Shown in pieces: positions 1-8,849 of a DNA stretch of 64,000 nt (within the stretch, counting starts at the first letter, position 1; every line of letters starts with the position of its first letter). A program made the translations under genes and the position numbers. The notes under the pieces were generated by a model. That model saw only the letters and a program-made list of their open reading frames with translations, was not told the origin of the DNA and ran no database searches. Source of the DNA: Acidobacteriota bacterium (GTDB taxonomy: Bacteria > Acidobacteriota > Terriglobia > Bryobacterales > Bryobacteraceae). The stretch is from assembly GCA_018268935.1 (NCBI GenBank), contig JAFDVS010000009.1:63307-127306 (forward strand). Reading direction: 5' to 3'.

Positions 1-1525
1 TCTGCGCGTTGGCGGAAACATAGCTGGGGAAGCCGAGGTCGTTCAGTTTGATCTGGCCGAGGAAGGTGGGATGCGTGTTCTGAATCTTGCGCGTGACGCC
101 GAAGCGGTAGTTGAAGAGGCGCGATGGGGAGAAGACGTAGGTGCCGTTGATGACAGCGTTGACGTAGGCCTGGATCTGATCGTCGCCGCCGGAATCGGCG
201 ATGGTGCCGAGGATGGCGGGTGTATTGATGCGCGTCACGGTGCGGGTGAAGCGGCCGAAGATGTTATGGCGATCGGAAAAGCGGTGATCGAGGCGCATGG
301 AGCCCTGGTCGACATTGACGTCATTCTGATCTTTATAGCCGAAATTGAAGAGACGTGCCGGGCCTTCGCCGGCGCGGTTGGGCTCAGGGATGAATGTGGC
401 GATTTTGGCGGAGACGGGATCGATGCGATTGGTGGGAATGCGATTGCCGGGGAAGGGAGATCGAGTGAAGCCGCCTGCTGGAGTGGCCTGTGTCGTGAAG
501 GGATCGTAGATATTAACGACGGAGCCGTCTGCGGTGCGCGTGGCGGAGAAATCGCCGCGGCGCTGTTCGACGGTGGGGAAGGTCCAGACGCCCGCGCCGC
601 CATCGACGTGATTGCGACTGGCCTGATACTCGGCGAAGAAGAAGGTGCGGTTCTTGCGAATGGGACCACCGAGAGTGCCGCCGAACATCTGGTATTTGAA
701 CGTGCCTTTGCCCTGGCCGCGCGAGTTGGCGAAGAAGTCTGTGGCGAGGAGATCCTGGTTGCGGAAGAACTCCCAGCCGTTGCCGTGGAATTCGTTCGTG
801 CCGCCCTTGGTGACGACGTTGATGGTGCCGCCGCCGGAGCGGCCGAATTGCGCGCCGCTGTTGCCGGTCATGACTTTCAGCTCCTGCGTGGATTCGGGTG
901 CTGGGGTGATGGCGGAGTTGTTGTTCTGCGGGAGCATCACGGTGACGCCATCGATGAGGTATTCGTTGGTGCGGTAGCGGCCGCCGGACATGGAGATGTC
1001 GGAGGAATCGAAGCCGCCTTCGGCGATGTTGCGGCCTTCGGCGGTGGGATTGACGACGACGCCCGCGACCATGCCTGCGAGTTCGAAGACGTTGCGGCCG
1101 GCGATGGGGAGTTCTTTCACGCTGCGTTCGGTGACCACTTGGCCGAGGGAAGAGGATTCGGATTGCACGGCGGGGAACGCGTCGTTGACGGCGACGGAGG
1201 TGGCGACATCGCCGAGTTCGAGTGTGAAGTCGAGGCGATTGCGATCTTCGACGCGGAGCTCGACACGGCGGCGTTCGGCTGTTTTGAAGCCAGTGTTGGA
1301 GACGCGGAGAGTGTAGTTGCCGGGCTTGAGGTAGGAGAACTCGTAGTAGCCGGTCGCGTTGGTGGCGGCGCGATAGGAGAGATTCGTTTCGATTTGGGTG
1401 GCGACAACTTCGGCGCCGGAGATGGTGGCTCCGGAGGCATCGCGAACGGTGCCGAGGATGGTGCCGAAGATGTTCTGGGCGGGGAGTTGTCCCAGAGAGA
1501 GGACGAGGAGGAGCATGAGCTTCAT
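1..1525 (-). CDS. TonB-dependent receptor with N-terminal carboxypeptidase-regulatory-like domain (3' end beyond window)
   Basis: The minus-strand frame is open from an ATG at 1525 to the left edge, about 508 codons, so the C-terminal part of the barrel is missing. A signal peptide (MKLMLLLVLSLGQLPAQ) is followed by a carboxypeptidase-regulatory-like fold (ILGTVRDASGATISGAEV, then GYYEFSYLKPGNYTLRV). Next comes a plug domain with the typical acidobacterial wording ELPIAGRNVFELA, NEYLIDGV, GRSGGGTINVVTKGGTNEFH, and then the first barrel strands (FGGTLGGPIRKNRTFFFAEY). Such proteins are outer-membrane, Oar-like TonB receptors for large substrates; the substrate cannot be told from sequence. No TonB partner genes are nearby. 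A sigma70 promoter lies 35-63 bases upstream. Family call is secure; substrate unknown. Confidence 0.9.
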   Translation of the reverse strand, partial: MKLMLLLVLSLGQLPAQNIFGTILGTVRDASGATISGAEVVATQIETNLSYRAATNATGYYEFSYLKPGNYTLRVSNTGFKTAERRRVELRVEDRNRLDFTLELGDVATSVAVNDAFPAVQSESSSLGQVVTERSVKELPIAGRNVFELAGMVAGVVVNPTAEGRNIAEGGFDSSDISMSGGRYRTNEYLIDGVTVMLPQNNNSAITPAPESTQELKVMTGNSGAQFGRSGGGTINVVTKGGTNEFHGNGWEFFRNQDLLATDFFANSRGQGKGTFKYQMFGGTLGGPIRKNRTFFFAEYQASRNHVDGGAGVWTFPTVEQRRGDFSATRTADGSVVNIYDPFTTQATPAGGFTRSPFPGNRIPTNRIDPVSAKIATFIPEPNRAGEGPARLFNFGYKDQNDVNVDQGSMRLDHRFSDRHNIFGRFTRTVTRINTPAILGTIADSGGDDQIQAYVNAVINGTYVFSPSRLFNYRFGVTRKIQNTHPTFLGQIKLNDLGFPSYVSANAQ

Positions 1526-1559
1526 GGGATGCGGCCCTTTCAATACTGATATGGCAATT

Positions 1560-1588
1560 ATGCTATTGAACGGCGGAGCAGAAGTCAA
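1560..1588 (-). promoter_or_regulatory. Sigma70-type promoter of the TonB receptor gene
   Basis: On the minus strand TTGACT (1588-1583) and TAGCAT (1565-1560) are separated by exactly 17 bases. The expected transcript start is near 1553, giving a leader of about 28 bases before the ATG at 1525. Just upstream of the ATG there is only a weak AAAGGG ribosome-binding-like sequence. The remaining bases of the 1526-1652 gap show nothing else that I can support. Confidence 0.6.
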
Positions 1589-1652
1589 CGTGGAAAGCCC
1601 GCGTTGTCGAAAGACCACTCCCTCGCGGTCGTGGCTCAGAAACGAAGCTCAG

Positions 1653-2730
1653 TTAATAAGGGTGCGTAATGTAGCCAATGACATCAAGGACAACGTGTGT
1701 GTCGGCATCGGGCTTCATCTGAAGGACGACTTCGTAACCCAGTGACTGCGCCAGGAGGGTTTGCGCTGTTGCCGTTCCTGGCTTGGCTTGGACCGACACC
1801 GACCGTGCTAACCCCTGCAATTGAAGCGAAGTCAGCGGCGCCAAAGGAAGGAACGTCGCGTTAAAGACCACTTGGGTCGTATTGGATGGGATTGCACAGC
1901 GGCCTGCCAGCGACGCAAAGCGAGTCTGATTTGCTGTGAGCATGGGCCCGTCGCCGTTGCGGGTGTCGAGAGCCCGGCACGGCGTGACTGCGTTGAAACT
2001 AAACGTTGGAGTGGCAGTGGTGAAGTAGGCCATGACGTCTATGGTGACATCGGTGCTGTCAGACGCTTGGATCGGGAATGTCGAGCCGTTGACTGCCACG
2101 ATGGCAGTTGTGCTGCGGACTTCCCCTTGCGGGGAGTTGAGAATCGAAGTGGTAGGAGGAGCAACACCACTGAGCGACAACCATGCCAGCGGCCCTCTAG
2201 GAAAGGCCGTCACCGTTATCATGGCGGCCTTGACTTCAGGTGGGACAAAGCAGGTGCTCAAGGGGTTGACAAGGCGCACCTGCCCCGGCACGAGCGGGGT
2301 TCCTTGACGGGTGTCAAGAACGCTGCAGTTGGGCATCGGAAAGGCAGACAGAGGCGGAACGGCGCTTGGGGTGAAGTAGCCGGTGATATCCACGATCACA
2401 TGGGTTCTGTTGGTTGCATAGATACTGATGGAGCCGTTCGTGCCGGCCTTTGCGATCGTTCCGTTGGAAGTGATCCGGCCGTGGGCGGCGTTTAGCGTGG
2501 ACGTGGGTGGGATCGGTTGCCCTGTGGGGAACGCGGTGAGGTAGCCGAGAGGCTCCAGAGGAATCACGGTGATGTTGACCGCATAGGCAGCGGCGCCCAA
2601 AGGGATGCCACAGGCGCCTTGCGGAACGGGGATCTCGCGAGTGGCGCCAGCATCCATTGCTGGCGCTCCGAAGGGAGTTGGGAAGCCTGACTCGGGACGC
2701 GTGTCGAGAATGCGGCAAGGTGACGTCATC
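1653..2730 (-). repeat. Three tandem protein modules (about 115 residues each) at the C-terminus of the SBBP protein
   Basis: Each module opens with a Cys-containing C(R/S)xLDTR motif (CRILDTRP, CSVLDTRQ, CRALDTRN), has a central C..P stretch (CGIPLGAAAYAVNITVIP, CFVPPEVKAAMITVTAFP, CAIPSNTTQVVFNATFLP) and closes with an (I/V)DVxxY(F/I) strand (VIVDITGYFT, VTIDVMAYFT, VVLDVIGYIT). The approximate spans are 2725-2370, 2340-2010 and 1985-1653. The two Cys per module suggest a disulfide in an exported beta-rich domain. The copies are strongly diverged, so the duplication is old. Confidence 0.75.
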
Positions 2731-5213
2731 GGGACGAGGGAGGCGCTTGCCGGTCCGCCGGTGTTCGTATCGAAGTTCGCGACCATTCGAAAAGGGCTCG
2801 AAGGGCTTTGCAGGTATATCTGCCGCGTGATGTTGTTCTGTTCGATGGTCGCGGATCCGGTCCAACGGACGAAGCGATAGCCGGCGGCCGGAATGGCCGC
2901 AAAGGTCACGGAACTCCATTTCGAGTAGAAGCCATCGGCGGATGATGGGGTAAGGATCACCGAACCCGCGCCCACCGGAAGAACCTGTGTTTCCACCTTG
3001 ACCTCAGTCTTATATGTGGCGAAGTAAACGGCATCGGTATTGCCCACCGTAATGGTCTGATCGAGGGGCCCGCCATGCGACCATTTCCCTTGCGTGTGCC
3101 GCTCATACGTCGTCAGGTAGGTCTCCGGTACGGCGACTTGGTGTGTAGTGCCGGAGAACCATTGGAAGACCCGCCTGGTGGGATGGATGGTTCCGTCCAC
3201 CGTGATAGGAACCGGCGAATCGAAACGCACCGTGGTGAGGATCTGTTGAAAGCCAGGTGCAAACTTCACCAGGAATGCATCCTGACCGCCGCCGTTTGCC
3301 GGTTGCACAGCGTTCTCGCTGATGAAGATGTCGGCTGCGTTGGTGAGCCCGGCAAGGTAGAGGCCACCGGAGGAGTCGCCCGCGGCGCCGATCGGATACT
3401 GCGTTCCAGCCGCTCCGAGGGACCCCACCCAGCCGCCCCAGAAAGTGGAGAACAGGATTTGTCCGTCTGGACGCAGCAGCATGAGGAGCGCGTCGTCGCC
3501 GGTCGACCGGTAACGCACGGGATTCACCATTGGAGTCCCGCCAGTGGACAACGCGAACTCCTGTACCAAACCACCGGAGACAATCATGTTCCCGAAGGGA
3601 TCGGCCGCTACCGTGCTCAGATACGACGGCCACTCCGATCTCGCCGCGTATGCAACAGAGAACTGATGATTGCTGGAGAGCCGCTGCACGCAGCCCAGAG
3701 ACCGGCAGACCGAGCCGCCTATCCCAATGAGCGCTACGGATCCATCGGTGAGGGCCGCAATAGATTGGTAATAGGAAACGCCGCCCGCCATGATCGTGGA
3801 ATATCTCAGGCGTTGTCCGCTGCCGTCAAGTCTGGTAACCATCCCGCCTGTTATGTCGAAGGGAGTCTCTGTCTGCGTGACCGGGTAGTCGAGCGAACCG
3901 GTACGGCCAGCGAGAACGGGATGCTGAGATGCTTCGATGTCGAAGCTTCTCGGGGACTCATCGCCGCTTCCGCCCAGATAGGTGGAGAAGACCAACGACG
4001 TTCCTGAGGGGTCGAACTTGGCGACGAATGCATCCTGGCGGCCTGCATTGACAGGCTGGAACGCATTCTTGACCGGAAAATCGGTGGACTTGGTCCAGCC
4101 CGCCACATAGACAGCACCATTGGGATCGACGCGCACGCCGCCATTGACTTGGGCGTTCTCCTCCCCGCTGCCGCCGAGGTAGGTGGAAAAAGCGAGAGCG
4201 CCGGAGGGATCGAATTTGGCGACGAAGGCATCCGTCTGTCCCGCCAATTGCGGCTGGAAGGCGTTCTTGACGGCAAGGCTGCCTGCGGTATGGCCGGAGA
4301 GGTAGACCGCACCGCTTTTGTCTACTGCGATGGCCCAGGGGACAGCGTTGAAGTAGAGTGAGTAGACGATTCCGTTCCCGGCGGGTGTCAGCTTCGTGAC
4401 AAAGCCCACTTCGCCCGACGCGGGCTTCATCCCCGCGCCTGGGAAGAAGGTGGATGAGGTATAACCCGCGAGGTAGGCCGATGTGTTGATATCGACGGCG
4501 AGTGCCGTAGGCCTGTCGGCGCCTTCGCCTCCGAGATATGTAGAGTAGGCCACGCTGGGGTCGATAGTGAGCGGGCGGCGCTTGTCGAAGGCTCCGAGTT
4601 CGAAGGTGACCTCGTTGTGGTGGAGTGCGTAACGGACCGGGATTGTCCGGCGCTTACCGCCGCGGGCGGCCTGGTAGGCAATAGGGGGGCGCTTGAGGAG
4701 GACGCCATCGGGAGTGCTGAGTTCGAGGGCGCCTTCCTGGTTGATGCGCAGGTGGCTGGCGCCTTCGAACCGGAGGCGGATGAGCCGTGCGTCCGCACCG
4801 GGAGCAATTTCAAAATCGAATTCGATCTCGCGGCCGCGCGTGTAGTAGACGATGTCGATGCCCTCGTACACCTGCGCCCAACGCAGGCGGGAGTAGTGCG
4901 GCACATTGGTTCGCCAGCCCCTTTCATCAGGGCCGAAGTAGTAGTGAGAGACGCCTGCCAACTTGTCCGTGGCGGCGGCATCAACCCGGCGCGCGCCGTC
5001 CAGGTGCATGGAGATGGCGTGATCGCGCGGAGTGAGGAACTGCGCCTCACGGCTGTTGACCAGCAGTGTGTAGCGTCCCGTGCGGGCAATGTAGTCGAAA
5101 GATTGCTGGGCATTGGGCTCGAAATGAGTTGGTTGTGCGCCGTAATCGGCGACCGGTTTCGCGGCTTCCGCGGCGAACGAGCAGATAATCAGAAAGATTA
5201 AATGGAGTAACAT
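1653..5213 (-). CDS. Secreted SBBP beta-propeller protein with three C-terminal tandem repeats
   Basis: A 1186-residue exported protein. It has a signal peptide (MLLHLIFLIICSFAAEA) and an N-terminal DUF7948-like region (FDYIARTGRYTLLVNSREAQ, YEGIDIVYYTRGREIEFDFE). Then come several SBBP propeller repeats of the type YSTYLGG..D...AVD...YVAGWT.S.DFP..NAFQP...G..DAFVAKFDPSG. A segment around residue 760-830 (VGAGSVILTPSS...YRFVRWTGS) looks like a bacterial InlB-B-type repeat. The last about 350 residues contain three diverged copies of one module, described separately. Extracellular or surface role is inferred; no enzyme motif is visible. A TATAAT (5233-5228) lies 15 bases upstream of the ATG, but a convincing -35 is missing. 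The gene could also be reached by readthrough from the operon upstream, 76 bases away. Confidence 0.85.
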   Translation of the reverse strand: MLLHLIFLIICSFAAEAAKPVADYGAQPTHFEPNAQQSFDYIARTGRYTLLVNSREAQFLTPRDHAISMHLDGARRVDAAATDKLAGVSHYYFGPDERGWRTNVPHYSRLRWAQVYEGIDIVYYTRGREIEFDFEIAPGADARLIRLRFEGASHLRINQEGALELSTPDGVLLKRPPIAYQAARGGKRRTIPVRYALHHNEVTFELGAFDKRRPLTIDPSVAYSTYLGGEGADRPTALAVDINTSAYLAGYTSSTFFPGAGMKPASGEVGFVTKLTPAGNGIVYSLYFNAVPWAIAVDKSGAVYLSGHTAGSLAVKNAFQPQLAGQTDAFVAKFDPSGALAFSTYLGGSGEENAQVNGGVRVDPNGAVYVAGWTKSTDFPVKNAFQPVNAGRQDAFVAKFDPSGTSLVFSTYLGGSGDESPRSFDIEASQHPVLAGRTGSLDYPVTQTETPFDITGGMVTRLDGSGQRLRYSTIMAGGVSYYQSIAALTDGSVALIGIGGSVCRSLGCVQRLSSNHQFSVAYAARSEWPSYLSTVAADPFGNMIVSGGLVQEFALSTGGTPMVNPVRYRSTGDDALLMLLRPDGQILFSTFWGGWVGSLGAAGTQYPIGAAGDSSGGLYLAGLTNAADIFISENAVQPANGGGQDAFLVKFAPGFQQILTTVRFDSPVPITVDGTIHPTRRVFQWFSGTTHQVAVPETYLTTYERHTQGKWSHGGPLDQTITVGNTDAVYFATYKTEVKVETQVLPVGAGSVILTPSSADGFYSKWSSVTFAAIPAAGYRFVRWTGSATIEQNNITRQIYLQSPSSPFRMVANFDTNTGGPASASLVPMTSPCRILDTRPESGFPTPFGAPAMDAGATREIPVPQGACGIPLGAAAYAVNITVIPLEPLGYLTAFPTGQPIPPTSTLNAAHGRITSNGTIAKAGTNGSISIYATNRTHVIVDITGYFTPSAVPPLSAFPMPNCSVLDTRQGTPLVPGQVRLVNPLSTCFVPPEVKAAMITVTAFPRGPLAWLSLSGVAPPTTSILNSPQGEVRSTTAIVAVNGSTFPIQASDSTDVTIDVMAYFTTATPTFSFNAVTPCRALDTRNGDGPMLTANQTRFASLAGRCAIPSNTTQVVFNATFLPLAPLTSLQLQGLARSVSVQAKPGTATAQTLLAQSLGYEVVLQMKPDADTHVVLDVIGYITHPY

Positions 5214-5289
5214 GACCCACCACCCGGATTATAGCTCTCGATCCAGCGGAGCGAACGGGTGCCCTGAGCCACTTCATTGGGGTAGGCAG

Positions 5290-5964
5290 TTAGTCAGGGA
5301 GAGTGCGGATGCGGATATTGCGGAACATGATCACGTTAAAACGGTCGTGAAGTTGGAGGCCGATGGGTCCGGATTTGGGGCGCTTGGGATCGCCGGGGTG
5401 CGCGGCCACTTCATGGCCGTTGAGTTTGACGCGGATGAGGTTGGGGCGCGATTCGATGTCGAGGCTGTTCCAGTCGTTTTCTTTTTCTTGGCCGAAGGCG
5501 GCAGGGGTGAACAGATAGATGCTGCCGCTGGGATATTTCGTTTTCACGCCGTTGAGGATCTGGATTTCGTAGCCGTGGTGAGCCGGCGTTTTGTTGTAGT
5601 CGGGAGTGGGGCCGATGGCGTAGCGGCCGCGAGTGTGATCGCGGAGCGAGATGCCGCTGTTGCCGCCGGCGGGCGTGAGGTATTCGACGTGGAGATCGTA
5701 ATTGGTGAACTCGGCGGTGGTGTAGATCCAGGATTGCGTTTGGCGCCAATCCATGTATTGCTTTTCGGTGAGTGTAACGGGCCAGGCTGAGCCGTAGGGA
5801 TTCTTCGCGCCGGAGACAGGTTGACCGATGAGGATGCCGCCGTCAAGGACGCTCCATTTGCCGTCGCCTTTCACTTCCCAGCCATCGAGGTTCTTGCCGT
5901 TGAAGAGGGGTTTTCCCTCTTGGGCATGGAGCGTGACGAGAGCGGCGAGGAGAAGGCTGAGCAT
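5290..5964 (-). CDS. DUF1080 (3-keto-disaccharide hydrolase-like) secreted protein
   Basis: A 224-residue protein starting at the ATG at 5964, with a signal peptide (MLSLLLAALVTLHAQ). It is followed by the DUF1080 signature: LFNGKNLDGWEVKGDGKWSV, a central TAEFTNYDLHVEYLTPAGGNSGI with GYEIQILN, and a C-terminal RPNLIRVKLNGHEVAAHP. The fold is a LamG/concanavalin-like jelly roll. Some members of the family hydrolyse 3-keto-glycosides; whether this one does is inference. It starts 5 bases after the stop of the PSD1 gene, so it is the last gene of a three-gene operon with DUF1501 and PSD1 proteins. Confidence 0.88.
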   Translation of the reverse strand: MLSLLLAALVTLHAQEGKPLFNGKNLDGWEVKGDGKWSVLDGGILIGQPVSGAKNPYGSAWPVTLTEKQYMDWRQTQSWIYTTAEFTNYDLHVEYLTPAGGNSGISLRDHTRGRYAIGPTPDYNKTPAHHGYEIQILNGVKTKYPSGSIYLFTPAAFGQEKENDWNSLDIESRPNLIRVKLNGHEVAAHPGDPKRPKSGPIGLQLHDRFNVIMFRNIRIRTLPD

Positions 5965-5969
5965 AGGTG

Positions 5970-8849
5970 TTAGTCGATGTAGAGGAATTCGTTGGAGCTG
6001 AGCAGAGCCTGGGCGAAGCTGCGGAACGCTTTCTGTTTCGCTTCTTCGGGCGTGGCCTTGGCTGTGAGGAACGTGTCTTCCTGCGTGCGAAGGAACTCGC
6101 GGGCGGTGGTGAGTTCGTCTTGTGAAGGCTTGCGGGCGACGGTGAGGAGATAAGCGTTCTCCACGTCCATGGCGGCGCGTTTGGTGAGTTCGCCCGCGGC
6201 GTTCCAAATGAATTCGTCGTTCATCATTGTGAGCGATTGCAGCGGCGTGGCCGATGGAGTGCGGCGCGCGCAGTGGGTGTCCATGATCGGATAGTCGAAG
6301 ACGCCGAGGAAGCCGATGGGGTAGGTGCGGCGCGACGTGAGATACACGCTACGGCGGAACTGCGCGCTGGGGGCCTCTTTCGAGGAAACCACTTGCAGAC
6401 CGTCGGGGCGCATTTCGAGTTCGATGGGCGGGCCGTACTGCGTGGTGTCGAGCTTGCCGGAAGCGGCGATGACGGAGTCGCGCACGGTTTCGGCATCCAT
6501 GCGGCGGAGGTTCATGCGCCAGAGCAGCTTGTTTTCCGGATCGCTGTCCACGGGTTTGGTGATGCGCGAGGACTGGCGGTAGACGCTGGAGGTCATGATG
6601 AGGCGGTGGAGTTTCTTCTGGCTCCAGCCGTTGGACATGAAGTTGACGGCGAGGTAATCGAGGAGTTGCTGATTGCTGGGGCCGGCGCCCATTTTGCCGA
6701 AGTTGTCGGAGGTGGCGACGAGTCCGGTGCCGAAGTGGCCTTGCCACACGCGATTGACGATGACACGCGCGGTGAGCGGGTTGTTGGGATTGGTGAGCCA
6801 TTCGGCGAAGGCGAGACGGATGCCGGAGGTTTCGCCTTGCGCGGCGGCGGGCTTCACGGCGTCAATCGGCAGACCGTTGGTGGAGAGCACTTCGAGAAAG
6901 CCGGGCTTGACGCGGGGGCCAGGGGCGTCGGCGCTGCCACGTTGCAGGAGGCGGATGTTGGGTTGCTTGCCGACATCCCAGAGGGCCTGCACTTTTTCCA
7001 GCGTTTGCTTTTTCGCTTCCAACGCCTTGATGTCGTCTTTCAGTTTGGCGACGACGGGTTGGTCCTGCTCACTGAGCTTCTTGTCAATGTCTTCAGGGGT
7101 GACGCGGAGTTGAGTGTTGAATTTCGAGAACAGATATTTCTGCACCTCGTCGCGCTTGGCGGCGGGCGTGTCGAAGGCCGCGCGCGTGTCGTTGCGGATG
7201 GCTTCGGGGATCTTCTTCAGCTTCTCTTCGCGGAGCGTGGTTTCGTAGGGCTTGCGCAGTTCGCTGAGCTTCTTGTTGAGCTCATTGAGCGGCTCTTCGA
7301 ATTGCTTGTTGTGCGTTTCGATGGCTTTCTGCTCGTCGGCCGAGACCGTGTAGAGATGGCGCTCCTGCGGGCGCAGCCAGTCCGTCGGGTTGTACGAGGT
7401 GGTGAAGAGAGCGAGGAAGCGATAGTAGTCCTTCTGCGAGATAGGATCGAACTTGTGGCTGTGGCAGCGGGCGCAGTTGACGGTGAGGCCTAACGTACTG
7501 CTACTCACTTTTTCGACCAACTTAAAAAGCGCTTCGTAGCGTTCCACGGGTAGGTTGCTGATGTCCTCGGCGGTGATGTCGAGGATGTTGCGCATGTAGC
7601 CGGTGGCGGCCAGCAGGTCGCGGATCTCCGGTGTGAACTGCTTCGCTTTGCGCCAGTCGATCAGTTCGTCGCCGGCGATCTGCTCGGTGAGGAAACGGTC
7701 CCAGGGCTTGTCGGAGTTGTGGGCGCGGATGACGTAGTCGCGGTAGCGCCACATTCCCTCGGCGTACTCGGATTTGCGGGGATCGAAGTCTTTGCCGGTG
7801 GTGTCGACGTAGCCCGCGGCATCGAGCCAGAGGCGGCCCCAGCGCTCGCCGTAGCGGGGCGAATCAAGGAGTTTGTCGATTAGGCGCTCATAGGCGCCGG
7901 GGGCTTTGTCCTCGTGGAACTGGCGGATTTCTTCGGGTGTGGGAGGAAGGCCGGTGAGATCGAGGTAAGCGCGGCGGAGGAGTTTTTCATTCGGCGCATC
8001 GGGGGAGAGTGTTAGGTTTTGCGATTCGAGCTTCGAGAGCACGAAGCTGTCGATGGGGGTGCGGACGCGGGCCTTGGACTTGACCTTCGGCGGTACGGCG
8101 GCGACGGGTTTTTGGAAGGCCCAGAACTGGCGCTGCTCGGCCGTGATCGGCGGCGCTTCGAGGGGCGAGAAGGGGCGCTCGGCGGAATCGACGGTGACGT
8201 GCTCGCTGAAATTGCCGCGGTCGATCCATTCTTTGATGATGTTGGATTCGGCTTCGGTGAGCGGTTTGCCGGCGGCGGGCGGAGGCATGGTCTTCGCGCT
8301 GATGCGGCGGATGAGCACGCTGCGGTCGGAAAAACCTTCGACGATGACGGGGCCGTTGATGCTGCCTTTGAGCACGCCCGCGGAGGTGGAAAGATCGAGG
8401 CCCATGGCGGGTTTGTTGTTGCCGTGGCAGGCGACGCAGCGGGCTTTGAGCAGCGGGGCTACGTTCTTCTCGAAGCGTGCGCGCTGCTGGGCGGCTTCTT
8501 CGGCGGGGGCTCCGATGGGGGCATCAAAGGGGGCTCCGGCGGCGATCCATTTGCGGATCACTTCCATTTCCGCGTCGGGCATTTTCTGGTTGTAGAAGGA
8601 CGGCGGCATGGCGCGGCTCTGGACCTTTTGCCAGAGCAGGCTCTCCTCCGGTTTGCCTTTGACGATGACCGGGCCGTTGTGGCTGCCGCGCAGCGCCGTG
8701 GCCGCGGTTCGCAGATCGAGGCCGAGTTTCGGCGAGCTCTGCCCGTGGCAGGTGAAGCAATACTGCGTGAAGATGGGGAGCACGTCCTTTTCGAAGCGTG
8801 GCTCCTGGGCCGTGAGCGGAAGTGCGAGCAGGAAGAGCAGGCGGTTCAT
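5970..8849 (-). CDS. PSD1 / planctomycete-type cytochrome c domain protein (DUF1549-DUF1553)
   Basis: A 959-residue exported protein (signal MNRLLFLLALPLTAQ). Two planctomycete-type cytochrome c domains carry haem motifs CFTCH (about residue 31-35) and CVACH (about 137-141), each followed by a MPP segment that can supply the distal Met. A DUF1549 domain (about 260-470) contains a third CxxCH (CARCHSHKFDP). A long charged helical linker leads to DUF1553 (about 690-935: LTARVIVNRVWQGHFGTGLV, MDAETVRDSVIAASG). The family is common in Planctomycetota and Acidobacteriota and is thought to take part in polysaccharide oxidation, but no reaction is established. The start overlaps the DUF1501 stop as ATGA, so translation is coupled. 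Confidence 0.92.
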   Translation of the reverse strand: MNRLLFLLALPLTAQEPRFEKDVLPIFTQYCFTCHGQSSPKLGLDLRTAATALRGSHNGPVIVKGKPEESLLWQKVQSRAMPPSFYNQKMPDAEMEVIRKWIAAGAPFDAPIGAPAEEAAQQRARFEKNVAPLLKARCVACHGNNKPAMGLDLSTSAGVLKGSINGPVIVEGFSDRSVLIRRISAKTMPPPAAGKPLTEAESNIIKEWIDRGNFSEHVTVDSAERPFSPLEAPPITAEQRQFWAFQKPVAAVPPKVKSKARVRTPIDSFVLSKLESQNLTLSPDAPNEKLLRRAYLDLTGLPPTPEEIRQFHEDKAPGAYERLIDKLLDSPRYGERWGRLWLDAAGYVDTTGKDFDPRKSEYAEGMWRYRDYVIRAHNSDKPWDRFLTEQIAGDELIDWRKAKQFTPEIRDLLAATGYMRNILDITAEDISNLPVERYEALFKLVEKVSSSTLGLTVNCARCHSHKFDPISQKDYYRFLALFTTSYNPTDWLRPQERHLYTVSADEQKAIETHNKQFEEPLNELNKKLSELRKPYETTLREEKLKKIPEAIRNDTRAAFDTPAAKRDEVQKYLFSKFNTQLRVTPEDIDKKLSEQDQPVVAKLKDDIKALEAKKQTLEKVQALWDVGKQPNIRLLQRGSADAPGPRVKPGFLEVLSTNGLPIDAVKPAAAQGETSGIRLAFAEWLTNPNNPLTARVIVNRVWQGHFGTGLVATSDNFGKMGAGPSNQQLLDYLAVNFMSNGWSQKKLHRLIMTSSVYRQSSRITKPVDSDPENKLLWRMNLRRMDAETVRDSVIAASGKLDTTQYGPPIELEMRPDGLQVVSSKEAPSAQFRRSVYLTSRRTYPIGFLGVFDYPIMDTHCARRTPSATPLQSLTMMNDEFIWNAAGELTKRAAMDVENAYLLTVARKPSQDELTTAREFLRTQEDTFLTAKATPEEAKQKAFRSFAQALLSSNEFLYID

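Noticed and set aside
71..1549. Long plus-strand open frame opposite the TonB receptor
   Set aside because: Its product is Gly/Ala/Asp/Glu-rich without domains; the minus frame encodes a clear receptor. It is a shadow of GC-rich codon use.
6237..7493. 418-codon plus-strand frame opposite the PSD1 gene
   Set aside because: Low-complexity Gly/Val/Glu product; the minus strand has cytochrome and DUF1549/1553 motifs.
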